Source: an uncultured Pseudomonadota bacterium (lineage in GTDB: Bacteria; Pseudomonadota; Gammaproteobacteria; Burkholderiales; JALYOK01). Taken from it: a stretch of 64,000 nt of DNA. A program made the translations under genes and the position numbers. The notes below the pieces were generated by a model that saw nothing but the letters and a program-made list of their open reading frames with translations, did not search any database and was not told where the DNA came from. The stretch lies in assembly GCA_902826775.1 (NCBI GenBank), contig CADEHE010000014.1, positions 59,163 through 123,162 of the forward strand, given 5' to 3'. Shown here piece by piece: positions 41,572-49,632 of the stretch. Position 1 is the first letter of the stretch, and each line of letters starts with the position of its first letter.

Positions 41572-42321
41572 TTAAGAGCTTAGCTGCCGTCTCAAGAGCA
41601 ATCCGGCGGCAATGGCGAGCACGAAGAAAGCTACCGTTCCGCTGGTGATGAAGTAGAACAGCATGCCGGCGTGACTGGGGTAGTTGACGACCGTGCTCAG
41701 CGCACCGGCGAGCAATGCACCGGCGGTGCTGACGATCCATGCGAGGGCGCGCGTGCGGTCCCATTCGAGCGCGGTTTGCGCGGCATTGCGGCGGGCCCAG
41801 CGCAACGAGCACAGCGCGATAGCGCTTAGGCCAGCCAACGTGCTCCCGTGCTGCGCGAGTTTGAAGCCGTACACGTCATAAGAGCCGAGGCTAGCGTAGT
41901 GGGTGTGCAGCACGCTCCAATTGCGTGCGAACCAACCCCAGGGATGGGTAAAGCTGTCCCACAGAATGTGGCTCCAGATGCCGAGCAACAGCGAGGCGGC
42001 GACGCTGATCGCGCGGCGCGCGTCGATAGGCCCCATATGGCGGCACGCTGCGAGGCAAGGCGTGCGCAGCGGCTGCGGCAGTAAGCGTGCGAGCGGCGTA
42101 CGCGCCGCATAGATCAATATGAGCAATAGCAATGCGCTCGGCGCGCTCAGCCACAAACCGGTTACCGGCGTGTGCGCTGCCAACGCCCCCTGTTTGGCGC
42201 CGAAGTAGTACAGCGCATCCGGCGCCATGCTCCCCGCGACGAGCGCAGAAAAATCGAGCCAGCGCGGCGCGAACCGGCGCAGCGGCAAGACAAGGGCCGG
42301 GTGGGCGAGCGTGAGCGGCAT
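41572..42321 (-). CDS. DUF4184 family membrane protein
   Basis: A 249-residue protein with about six to seven hydrophobic helices. It starts MPLTLAHPALVLPLRRFAPRWLDFSALVAGSMAPDALYYF, the usual N-terminus of DUF4184, which includes two His/Pro turns and an Asp. A second conserved segment, GIWSHILWDSFTHPWGWF (about 114-131), has the H-x(4)-DSFTH pattern that resembles the metal-binding site of YdjM-like membrane-bound hydrolases. Function unknown. Transcribed towards SoxYZ-like carrier 2, with about 195 bases of empty intergenic sequence between. Confidence 0.85.
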   Translation of the reverse strand: MPLTLAHPALVLPLRRFAPRWLDFSALVAGSMAPDALYYFGAKQGALAAHTPVTGLWLSAPSALLLLILIYAARTPLARLLPQPLRTPCLAACRHMGPIDARRAISVAASLLLGIWSHILWDSFTHPWGWFARNWSVLHTHYASLGSYDVYGFKLAQHGSTLAGLSAIALCSLRWARRNAAQTALEWDRTRALAWIVSTAGALLAGALSTVVNYPSHAGMLFYFITSGTVAFFVLAIAAGLLLRRQLSS

Positions 42322-42388
42322 GCGTTGCGGCGGGAGTAAGACCTAGCGGAGTCGAGTCGGCGTGGTGCGATGGAGGCTAGCGGCGCCC

Positions 42389-43105
42389 TCAGGCCTGCAA
42401 CGCAAGCTCTACTCGCCGATTCAATTTGCCCTTCTTCTCAATCCGCGTCACCCAAGCGCGCTTGATCTCACCGGTGGCGCGAAGATGGCTGCCGCCGCAT
42501 GCCTGCAGATCGATGCCATCGATGCGTACTAAGCGCACCGGCTGATCACCCAGCGGCGGAGCGACTTGCAGCGTGCGCACCAGATCCGGTTTGGCGCGCA
42601 CTTCATCGGCGGTGAGGAACTGAAAACTGAGCGAGGCGTTGCGATCGATGAGCGCCTGCAGTTTCTCGGAGATCTCGGCTTTGTCGAGTATCGATTCGGG
42701 TATGTCAAAGTCCAGGCGTCCGCTATCGGCACGCACGCTGCCGCCAGTCACGGGAAACGGGATGAGCGAACACAGCAGGTGCAGGCAGGTGTGACAGCGC
42801 ATGTGGCGGTAGCGCAGGTCCCAGTCGATTGCGGCGTTGACTTCTTCACCCTGCCGCAGCTTGCCGTACTCTTCGCCTTGCGCCGGAACGTGTATGACTT
42901 CACCGCTGGCGCGGTCGCGCAGGGTGCTATCGATGGCAATGCGGCCGCTCGCCGTGTGCAGCCAGCCGCGATCGCCTGGTTGGCCGCCGCCCAGCGCGTA
43001 AAAAGGTGTTTGATCGAGTTGGATGCCGCGTTGGTCCACCTTGATGATGCGCGCGGACGCGCTGCGTTGGTAGGCGTCTTGCAAGTAGAGTTCGAGTGTG
43101 CGCAT
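42389..43105 (-). CDS. Alanyl-tRNA editing protein (AlaX-type)
   Basis: A 238-residue free-standing editing domain that hydrolyses mischarged Ser- or Gly-tRNA(Ala). The zinc motifs are HTCLH (the HxxxH, about residues 105-109) and CGGSH (CxxxH, about 203-207). The N-terminal DQTPFYALGGGQPGDRGWL segment is also shared with the AlaRS editing domain, which puts it in the AlaX-M/L type rather than the shortest form. The C-terminus KKGKLNRRVELAL is typical. It stands alone between the DODA-like and DUF4184 genes, all on the minus strand with short gaps. Confidence 0.9.
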   Translation of the reverse strand: MRTLELYLQDAYQRSASARIIKVDQRGIQLDQTPFYALGGGQPGDRGWLHTASGRIAIDSTLRDRASGEVIHVPAQGEEYGKLRQGEEVNAAIDWDLRYRHMRCHTCLHLLCSLIPFPVTGGSVRADSGRLDFDIPESILDKAEISEKLQALIDRNASLSFQFLTADEVRAKPDLVRTLQVAPPLGDQPVRLVRIDGIDLQACGGSHLRATGEIKRAWVTRIEKKGKLNRRVELALQA

Positions 43106-43141
43106 GAAAGCCGGGCCGGTGCGGTTGTTTATTGCTTCCCG

Positions 43142-43918
43142 CTATCCGAGAGCGAACGACAGCATGCTAATCGAGCCGCCGGTGATGCCGTCGGTGAGAA
43201 TGCTGAGATGATCTTGCGGTGTCTGCAACGCGATCGTGTAGAGCATCGGCAAATAGTGCTCCGCCGTCGGAATGGAGCGCTGCGCATCCGCGCCCAAGCG
43301 CTCATAGTTGACGAGCGTCGGATGATCCGGTTGCGCCAGGTGACTCTTGACCAAATCGTTAAACCGCTCGGCCCAATCGTAGGCGGCGGTTTGATTGCGC
43401 CAGTTCATCAGATTGTGCACCACCGCCCCGCTGCCGACTATCAATATTCCTTCATCGCGTAGCGGCGCCAGCCGTTTGGCAAGTTCATAGTGCCACTGCG
43501 GCGGCTGGGTGCGATCGATGCTGAGCTGCACGACCGGCACATCGGCCTGAGGGAAAACATGTGCCAGCACCGACCAAGCGCCGTGGTCCAGTCCCCATTT
43601 CTGATCGAGGCTGGCTTTCAGGGGCAACAGCAATTGCGCCGCGCGCTGCGCCAATGCCGGAGAGCCGGGGGCCGGGTACTGGAAATCAAACAGCGCCTGC
43701 GGAAAACCACCGAAATCGTGAATCGTCTCCGGCGCCGTCATGGCGGTGAGGTGTGTGCCCGGGGTATACCAGTGCGCGGAAATCATCAGCACGCCTGTTG
43801 GCTTTGGCGTTACCGCGCCAAACTTGCGCCAGGCGGCAGTCCAAGCGTTTTGTTCGATGGCGTTCATCGGGCTGCCGTGGCCGATAAACGCGACGGGCAT
43901 GCGAGTGGTTGCGTTCAT
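43142..43918 (-). CDS. YgiD/DODA-like class III extradiol dioxygenase
   Basis: A 258-residue metal-dependent ring-cleavage dioxygenase of the 4,5-DOPA-extradiol type. The His ligands are in PVAFIGHGSPMNA (about H14), SAHWYT (about H48) and DHGAWS (about H111); VGSGAVVHNL supplies a further conserved His. The late segment TAEHYLPMLYTIA carries the final conserved His and Tyr. I chose ATG 43918; the longer frame to 44173 runs through the repeat element upstream. In E. coli YgiD has DOPA dioxygenase activity but an unknown natural role. It is the first of three co-oriented genes with AlaX and DUF4184. Confidence 0.9.
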   Translation of the reverse strand: MNATTRMPVAFIGHGSPMNAIEQNAWTAAWRKFGAVTPKPTGVLMISAHWYTPGTHLTAMTAPETIHDFGGFPQALFDFQYPAPGSPALAQRAAQLLLPLKASLDQKWGLDHGAWSVLAHVFPQADVPVVQLSIDRTQPPQWHYELAKRLAPLRDEGILIVGSGAVVHNLMNWRNQTAAYDWAERFNDLVKSHLAQPDHPTLVNYERLGADAQRSIPTAEHYLPMLYTIALQTPQDHLSILTDGITGGSISMLSFALG

Positions 43919-44007
43919 TATTTCATCCGAATTGCGGTTTTCGTGACGTTGCTCGGCGGAGGCGACTGTGCCTGCGGGAGCGTACGCGTGCGCGCCTATA
44001 TTACCTA

Positions 44008-44236
44008 AGGAACCTCTGAATAAGTCCTCCGCGGATCGCGTTTCAATCAGAAGGCCCCATATGCGAGGCGTATTGCCGCTGCGAATATCGAGCCATATTC
44101 GCGAGGCGCGCAAGGACGCAGATGGGGCCTTCCGGTCGAAACCCGCTAGGTGACGGTGCTTGGTAGGCGGCATGAGGAGTTGCTTGTCGCCTGCCCAGCA
44201 CCGTCGCGACCGCGTGGGACTTGCTCAGAGGTTCCT
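44008..44236. mobile_element. MITE-like element with 27-base terminal inverted repeats
   Basis: The left end (44008-44034) begins AGGAACCTCTGA-AT-AAGTCC, and the right end (44210-44236) is its inverted copy with 23 of 27 positions matching. Just inside, GAAGGCCCCAT (44050-44060) pairs with ATGGGGCCTTC (44122-44132). The whole is 229 bases with no transposase frame. I see no clear target-site duplication. It lies in the 378-base gap between the divergent dioxygenase and cupin genes; the rest of that gap holds only the two gene starts. Confidence 0.72.
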
Positions 44237-44296
44237 CGAGCTCGGACGCACCGACTCGCCGTATACTAGCGCCTTGCGTTAGGGGAGGAGGAGCCT

Positions 44297-45217
44297 ATGA
44301 ACGCGCCGGAACAACTCGCCAGCCAGGCGAATGCCGACACGCCACAGAAACGCCGTGCCCGGTATTTTTCCGACGACAACGGTTTTACCTTTCGCTGGCC
44401 CGCCGTGCCGGTGCGCCAGTTTTTGGCCGAGCGCGACCGCGCATTCGATCGCGGCGCGCCGACTGGGCTAATCGAGTTGGACAGCAGTGCTGCGCTGCTG
44501 ACGCCCTATCCGGCGACAACACCCGCGCTGTTGCTGCGCTACGCGCGCATTCGCGCCGGCGAATCACTGCCCATGCACTTGATCGCCTCCGGCGAGATTT
44601 GTTACGTCATTGAAGGCAGTGGCAGTAGCAGCAATGGCGGCACGACGATCGAATGGCGACAAGGCGATATGTTCATGTTTCCCGGCGGCGCGCAGACGCT
44701 GCACCGCGCCGGTAATGCCGACTGCTTGTTGTACATAGGCACCGACGAACCGCTGCTCGCCTATGCCGGGTTGAGCGCGCCGGACGTTCGCCGCGCCCGC
44801 GTCGAAGCGACACACTGGACGGGGCAGGAGATCGAGCGGCGTTTGCAGGCAGAGTGGCAGCGGCCTTTAACCGATGCCAGCACGGGGCGCTTTGTGCAGT
44901 TTTCCAGTTTGGCGCTGGCGCCGAGCAATAACACGCTGCCGTTCATTAGCGTTGGATTGAACACCGCCGCCCCAGGCGGCGATCAGCGCCCGCACCGGCA
45001 CAATGGCGTCGCGGTGACACTCGCCCTGCAAGGTGACGGTGTCTATTCGATGATCGACGGCCAGCGCGTGGATTGGTCGACCGGGGCAGTGCAAATCACA
45101 CCGCCGACGGCATTGCACTCGCATCACAATCGCGGCGCACAACGCATGCGCGCCTTGATATTTCAAGACGAAGCGCTGCATTACTACACTCGCACGCCGG
45201 GCTTTAGCTTCGACTAG
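44297..45217 (+). CDS. Cupin domain protein, gentisate 1,2-dioxygenase-like
   Basis: A 306-residue bicupin. The first barrel (about residues 75-155) has HLIASGEICYVIEGSGSS and GDMFMFPGG. The second (about 195-300) has GDQRPHRHNGVAVTLALQGDGVYSMIDGQRVDW, with His-x-His and a later HSHHN, the better metal site. The layout matches gentisate dioxygenase relatives. There is a strong ribosome-binding site (GGGGAGGAGGAG). The gene could act on an aromatic ring-cleavage substrate, in keeping with the extradiol enzyme and HpcH-type aldolase nearby, but there is no complete aromatic pathway in the window. Confidence 0.8.
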   Translation: MNAPEQLASQANADTPQKRRARYFSDDNGFTFRWPAVPVRQFLAERDRAFDRGAPTGLIELDSSAALLTPYPATTPALLLRYARIRAGESLPMHLIASGEICYVIEGSGSSSNGGTTIEWRQGDMFMFPGGAQTLHRAGNADCLLYIGTDEPLLAYAGLSAPDVRRARVEATHWTGQEIERRLQAEWQRPLTDASTGRFVQFSSLALAPSNNTLPFISVGLNTAAPGGDQRPHRHNGVAVTLALQGDGVYSMIDGQRVDWSTGAVQITPPTALHSHHNRGAQRMRALIFQDEALHYYTRTPGFSFD

Positions 45218-45415
45218 CGTCCTGAGTCTGAAGTTGGTAATGGAATTCACAAGATGCGCGATACTTTCAAAGTGAATAAAAGTGACGAAATTGCTGCCAG
45301 GCGCGAAGCAAACTGCAGCCAGGTTGAACACCTGGAGAGAGCTTGTGACAAAGCATGGCGGCAATCCTCGTAACTCAACTAGATCGCCGTTTCAATCAAA
45401 ACAACGAGACATAGC

Positions 45416-46210
45416 ATGAGAGAAAACAAGTTACGCGGCATATGGAAAAGCGGCGGCGCCGTAATCAACGGCTGGCTGGGTATCCCAAGTGCCGCCGCAG
45501 CGGAAAACATGGCGCAGGCGGGGTGGGATTCGCTTACCTGCGATTTGCAGCACGGTTTGGTCGACTATCAGGCCGCCGTCGGGATGCTGCAAGCGATTTC
45601 GACCACTGCGACCGTGCCGTTGGCGCGCGTACCCTGGCTGGAGCCGGGCATCATCATGAAGCTGCTCGATGCCGGCGCGTATGGCATCGTCTGTCCGATG
45701 GTCAATACACGCGCCGATTGCGAGCGCTTCGTTGGTGCATGCCGTTACGCGCCGCAGGGTTACCGTAGTTTCGGGCCGGTGCGCGCGGCGTGGTACGCGG
45801 GTGCCGACTATTGGAAGCACGCGAACACGACGGTCATCACCATGGCGATGATCGAAACCAAGCAGGCGCTGGAGAATCTCGATGAGATCCTAAGCGTCCC
45901 GGGGCTGGATTCGATTTACGTCGGCCCGGCGGATCTGAGTTTGTCGCTGATCGGCGCGCCGGTCATACCGGCGGTCGATCCGGTCGTGGTGAAAGCGATC
46001 GAAGCTATCGTTGCGGCGGCGAAACGGCACAAGGTTTTCGCCGGTATACACTGCGTGTCGACTGCGCACGCCAAGCAGATGATCGCGCTCGGCTACCAAT
46101 TCGTGACGCTGCTATCGGATAACGCCTTGCTCAATGCTGCCGCGAAATCGGCGGTTGCGGAAATGCGCCAGAACGAACCGGGTCCGGCGAAAAGTTCGGG
46201 CCCCTACTGA
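45416..46210 (+). CDS. HpcH/HpaI-type class II aldolase
   Basis: A 264-residue metal-dependent aldolase that cleaves 2-keto-hydroxyacids to pyruvate and an aldehyde. Landmarks: NGWLGIPSAAAAENMAQAGWDSLTCDLQHGLVDY (substrate-binding Gln-His, about 18-50), ARVPWLEPGIIMKLLDAGAYGIVCPMVNT, MIETKQALENLDEIL (metal-ligand Glu, about 143) and YVGPADLSLS (metal-ligand Asp, about 171). It could act on 4-hydroxy-2-oxoheptanedioate or a shorter 2-keto-3-deoxy sugar acid, as family members are promiscuous. The 198-base gap upstream shows only a small hairpin CAGGTTGAACACCTGG. Confidence 0.88.
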   Translation: MRENKLRGIWKSGGAVINGWLGIPSAAAAENMAQAGWDSLTCDLQHGLVDYQAAVGMLQAISTTATVPLARVPWLEPGIIMKLLDAGAYGIVCPMVNTRADCERFVGACRYAPQGYRSFGPVRAAWYAGADYWKHANTTVITMAMIETKQALENLDEILSVPGLDSIYVGPADLSLSLIGAPVIPAVDPVVVKAIEAIVAAAKRHKVFAGIHCVSTAHAKQMIALGYQFVTLLSDNALLNAAAKSAVAEMRQNEPGPAKSSGPY

Positions 46211-46264
46211 AGCAGTGCGTCTTCATCATGGCGCGTTGCGTTTGGTGACAGCCGTCTGAGGTGG

Positions 46265-46283
46265 TTCACCCTGAGCTGTTCGA
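46265..46283. repeat. Dispersed repeat TTCACCCTGAGCTGTTCGA
   Basis: Opposite-orientation relative of the CTTCGATAAGCTCAGGG element at 35328. Both belong to a widely scattered proteobacterial intergenic repeat. It lies between the aldolase and the SnoaL-like gene. Confidence 0.5.
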
Positions 46284-46355
46284 GTGGCTTCGAGGCAGTT
46301 CGGCCCGAACGGGGGAGTCATCAGTTTTGCGTATATCAATAGCGCGGGAGAGGCG

Positions 46356-46736
46356 ATGAGCGAAGCGATCAAACAGCAAATCATGCAACTAGAAGCGCGC
46401 CGCTGGACGGCGATAACGCAAAACGATTTCGCCGCCTTGGACGCGCTGTTGGCGGATGATCTGGTGTACACACACTCCAGCGCGGTGGTCGATACGAAGT
46501 CGAGCTATTTGGAGTCGCTGCGTTCCGGCGCGGTCAAATACAAGAGCGCCGAGAGCGAGCCGGCCCTGGTCACCGTGCATGGCGATACCGCTTTCGTAAC
46601 TGGGGAGGCGCGCGTGTCCGTCGTCGTTCGTGGGCAGGATAAGCTCATCCACATGCGATATTCAAACGTTTGGATAAATCAGGCCGGTGTATGGCGCTTT
46701 GCCCTTTGGCATGCCACGGCACTGCCTAAATCCTAA
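46356..46736 (+). CDS. SnoaL-like/NTF2-fold protein (DUF4440 type)
   Basis: A 126-residue single-domain protein of the cone-shaped NTF2 fold. The order is an N-terminal helix with ARRWTAITQNDFAALDALLADDLVYTHSSAVVDTKSSYLESLRSGAVKY (about 14-62) and then beta strands ending DKLIHMRYSNVWINQAGVWRFALWHATAL. This matches DUF4440/ketosteroid isomerase-like proteins. I chose ATG 46356 because GGGAGAGG precedes it; an upstream frame to 46284 has no such site. Cytoplasmic; function unknown. Family members include isomerases and binding proteins. It stands alone. Confidence 0.82.
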   Translation: MSEAIKQQIMQLEARRWTAITQNDFAALDALLADDLVYTHSSAVVDTKSSYLESLRSGAVKYKSAESEPALVTVHGDTAFVTGEARVSVVVRGQDKLIHMRYSNVWINQAGVWRFALWHATALPKS

Positions 46737-47055
46737 GTATCGAAGAGTATATCTCCGAAAAGCCCTTCAAGTATGTGAGTTGGCCATATACATACTGGTT
46801 GTATGAGAGATCGGGCGTCTGCGCCGTGGGTGTTCGCTTCTAATACTCCAATCGCTGTGAGTACTAGCTTGTGAACCCAATCATGCCTTAACGCAAGCCA
46901 ACGATTGGCGCAGATGCAGTGTCCGTGGCAAATGCAAATCGGCGCATCGCGGAAAAACAATTGTGAATCCCCTGGATTTTCGCGCCTTGGTGCGCGCGGG
47001 CAAGCGGTATCATTGCCTGCATTGTGTTGCCATAACACCATTGATATCCGGAACC
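46737..47055. promoter_or_regulatory. Upstream region of the TonB-dependent receptor operon
   Basis: 319 bases without a gene. An in-frame ATG at 46963 would lengthen the receptor by 31 residues that do not look like a signal peptide. The part near 46740-46820 is AT-rich (TATATCT, CATATACATAC), so a promoter there is likely, but I cannot name a specific box. Confidence 0.35.
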
Positions 47056-49089
47056 ATGCTGCCTAGTCCCCGTCTTAATTCCACTACCGCGCGCCAACGT
47101 TTGCTTGCGTGCTTGATGAGCGCAATGCTAGCGCTGGGCCATAGCGAGCGCGTTGCAGCCGGCGCTGGCGGCGCCGACGATATGTTGGATCTGTCGTTGG
47201 AAGAACTGACGCAGATCGAGATTCCCACCGTTGTGGGCGCATCGAAGTACGAACAGAAGGCGAACGTTGCCCCAGCCTCGATTACGGTCATCTCCGCCGA
47301 GGAGATTCGCCGTTTTGGCTGGCTCACGCTGGCTGACGTTCTGCGCAGCGTGCGCGGCTTCTACGTGAGCGACAATCGCAACTACAGCTTTCTCGGCGTG
47401 CGCGGCTTCTCGCGCCCGGGCGACTACAACTCGCGTGTGCTGGTGCTGCTCGACGGCAACCGCATCAACGATAGTATCTACGGTCAAGGCAGCATCGGCG
47501 GCGAGTTCGCCATGGATGTGGACCTGATCGACCGCGTGGAGATTATCCGCGGGCCGGGCTCTTCGCTATATGGAACCGGCGCGTTCTTCGGCGTCGTCAA
47601 TGTCATTCCAAAGCGCGGCAAAGATCTTGGCGGCGGCGAGTTGGTCGGCGGGCTTGGCAGCCGCGACAGTGCGCTTGGCAGAGTAAGCTATGGCAAGAAG
47701 CTTGCGAATGACGTCGATGTGCTGGTTTCGGCGTCGGGTTACCGCTCGGATAACATCGATCGCTACCTGCAGCCGCAGCTTGCCGGCGATGCAACACGCA
47801 ATTTCGGCATCTCCAAAGATGCCGATGGCGAGGGTTGGCATAGCGCCTACGCCTCAGTGCAGTACCAAGGACTTACGCTCGCGGCTGTCACCGAAAGCCG
47901 CCGCAAGGAACTGCCCAGTGGCATTTACGATACGACGCTCAACGACGACCGCAATTTCTCGCTCGACGAGCACAAGCATGTGGATGCGCAGTACAAGCAT
48001 GCGTTCAGCGGTGGCGCTGAATTGTTTACGCGCTTGTACTTCGATCAATACGATTATCGCTCCGATTTTGTGTTTGTCGACGATACCAGCGTCGTCAACA
48101 AAGATATCGCCGAATCCAATTGGTGGGGCGCCGAGGCGAAATGGTCCAAGTTGCTTGTCAAGCGCCACTTGCTTACGCTGGGCGCCGAATACGTTGACTA
48201 CACCAAATCCGCGCGCCTAAATGTAAATGTCGGCGATCCCGGCAACGCTTTTGTCGACTTCAATGAGCCGTTCAGCACTTGGGGTGCGTATGTGCAGGAT
48301 GATTGGTCTTTGAGCGACAAAGTCGCGCTGAATTTGGGCGTGCGCTATGACCGCCACTATCGCGGCGAGACCTCGACCAGCCCGCGTGCTGCCGTCATCT
48401 GGAATCCCAGCGCCGACACGGTACTGAAGCTGCTCTACGGCACGGCGTTTCGTTCGCCGAATCAGTACGAGTTGCTCGATTCCAGCTTGGGGTTCGTGCT
48501 CAACCCCGACCTCAAATCCGAGCGCATTCGCACTACCGAAATCGTGGTCGAGCACAATCTGAGAAGAAACGTGCGCGCCATCGCGTCCGTCTACCAGTAC
48601 AACATTGGCGATCTGGTGGATGTGGAAGATATTGGAGGCGGGGATGTGCAGTTCAATAACATCGGCCAAGTAAGAGCGAAAGGGCTTGATCTCGAACTTC
48701 AGGGCAAGTGGCAATATCTGGAAGCGCGCGCCAGCTATAGCTATCAACTCGCAGAGAGCGGCGCTGGCGACACGCTCTCCAACGCGCCGAAACACTTGCT
48801 CAAGGCCAACTTGGCGGTGCCGTTCCGGCAAAAATACTCGCTCGGCGTGGAACTGCTGCACGTGGCCGACCGCAATAACCATGCAGGCGACAAGGTAAGC
48901 GGCTACTCATTAGCGAATCTGAACTTGGTTGCGCGCAATCTGCTGCACAATCTTGACGCGTCGATCGGCGTATTCAACGTGTTTGATAAACACTACGAAG
49001 ATCCAACTTCCAAGGACGATGTCTCGGGTTTGTTATCGCTTCCGCAAGATGGCCGCAGAGTGCGCGCCAAGCTGGTCTACCGCTTCTAG
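47056..49089 (+). CDS. TonB-dependent receptor
   Basis: A 677-residue outer-membrane receptor with signal peptide (RQRLLACLMSAMLALGHSERVAAGA). An N-terminal segment, LDLSLEELTQIEIPTVVGASKYEQKANVAPASITVISAEEIRR (a TonB-box-like region followed by the plug), leads to a plug with LLDGNRIND and RVEIIRGPGSSLYGTGAFFGVVNV (about 130-180). A 22-strand barrel ends in a terminal Phe (KLVYRF). LSLEELTQIEI is common in receptors paired with YfiR and signalling proteins rather than classic siderophore receptors. YfiR starts nine bases after the stop, so they form an operon. Ligand unknown; no Fur box was recognised upstream. Confidence 0.9.
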   Translation: MLPSPRLNSTTARQRLLACLMSAMLALGHSERVAAGAGGADDMLDLSLEELTQIEIPTVVGASKYEQKANVAPASITVISAEEIRRFGWLTLADVLRSVRGFYVSDNRNYSFLGVRGFSRPGDYNSRVLVLLDGNRINDSIYGQGSIGGEFAMDVDLIDRVEIIRGPGSSLYGTGAFFGVVNVIPKRGKDLGGGELVGGLGSRDSALGRVSYGKKLANDVDVLVSASGYRSDNIDRYLQPQLAGDATRNFGISKDADGEGWHSAYASVQYQGLTLAAVTESRRKELPSGIYDTTLNDDRNFSLDEHKHVDAQYKHAFSGGAELFTRLYFDQYDYRSDFVFVDDTSVVNKDIAESNWWGAEAKWSKLLVKRHLLTLGAEYVDYTKSARLNVNVGDPGNAFVDFNEPFSTWGAYVQDDWSLSDKVALNLGVRYDRHYRGETSTSPRAAVIWNPSADTVLKLLYGTAFRSPNQYELLDSSLGFVLNPDLKSERIRTTEIVVEHNLRRNVRAIASVYQYNIGDLVDVEDIGGGDVQFNNIGQVRAKGLDLELQGKWQYLEARASYSYQLAESGAGDTLSNAPKHLLKANLAVPFRQKYSLGVELLHVADRNNHAGDKVSGYSLANLNLVARNLLHNLDASIGVFNVFDKHYEDPTSKDDVSGLLSLPQDGRRVRAKLVYRF

Positions 49090-49098
49090 GAGAGTTGC

Positions 49099-49629
49099 AT
49101 GCGAGATCAAGTTCGCAGCATGGCCCAAGCCTTCGCCGCCCTTGTCTTTGGAGTGTGCGGCGAAGCAGCGCTCGCCAATGGCGCGGAGAATCAATTGAAA
49201 GTCGCCTTCGTTTACAACTTCGCCAAACTGGTGGAGTGGCCGGCGGACGCGCTGAACGGCGGCGATAAACTGCTGCTTTGCACTTATGGCGGCGATGCCT
49301 TGGGCGGCGCTCTGCAGGCGCTCGAAGGCAAACCCGCAGGTAGCCGCAAGCTGACGCTGCAACCCGTCATGACTCCGGACGAAGCGAAAGCGTGTCAGAT
49401 TCTATTCATACCCGAGAGCGAACGCGCCAACTACGGGAAGATATTGCCGGCGCTTGGTAGTCAGGCCGTGCTCACGGTGAGTGACTGCGACGGTTTTGTA
49501 CCGGCCGGTGGCATGATGGGGTTGCTGCGCGCGAACAACAAGATTCAGCTCAAGCTCAACCTCAAAGCCACGCAACAAGCGCGGCTCAAGCTGAGCCCGC
49601 AGTTGGTCAAACTAGCGGGGATTGAGTAA
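49099..49629 (+). CDS. YfiR family periplasmic protein
   Basis: A 176-residue exported protein (signal peptide VRSMAQAFAALVFGVCGEAALA) of the YfiR/DUF4154 family. Landmarks are LKVAFVYNFAKLVEWPADAL near the mature start, KACQILFIPESERANYGKIL (about 100-119), and GSQAVLTVSDCDGFVPAGGMMGLLRANNKIQLKLN. In Pseudomonas YfiR is a periplasmic repressor of the diguanylate cyclase YfiN and responds to redox and cell-envelope state. Here the next gene, three bases on, encodes a chemotaxis transducer instead of a cyclase, so the partner may differ. The two Cys (one in LCTYGG, one in SDCDG) could form the redox-sensing disulphide seen in the family. Confidence 0.87.
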   Translation: MRDQVRSMAQAFAALVFGVCGEAALANGAENQLKVAFVYNFAKLVEWPADALNGGDKLLLCTYGGDALGGALQALEGKPAGSRKLTLQPVMTPDEAKACQILFIPESERANYGKILPALGSQAVLTVSDCDGFVPAGGMMGLLRANNKIQLKLNLKATQQARLKLSPQLVKLAGIE

Positions 49630-49632
49630 GCC

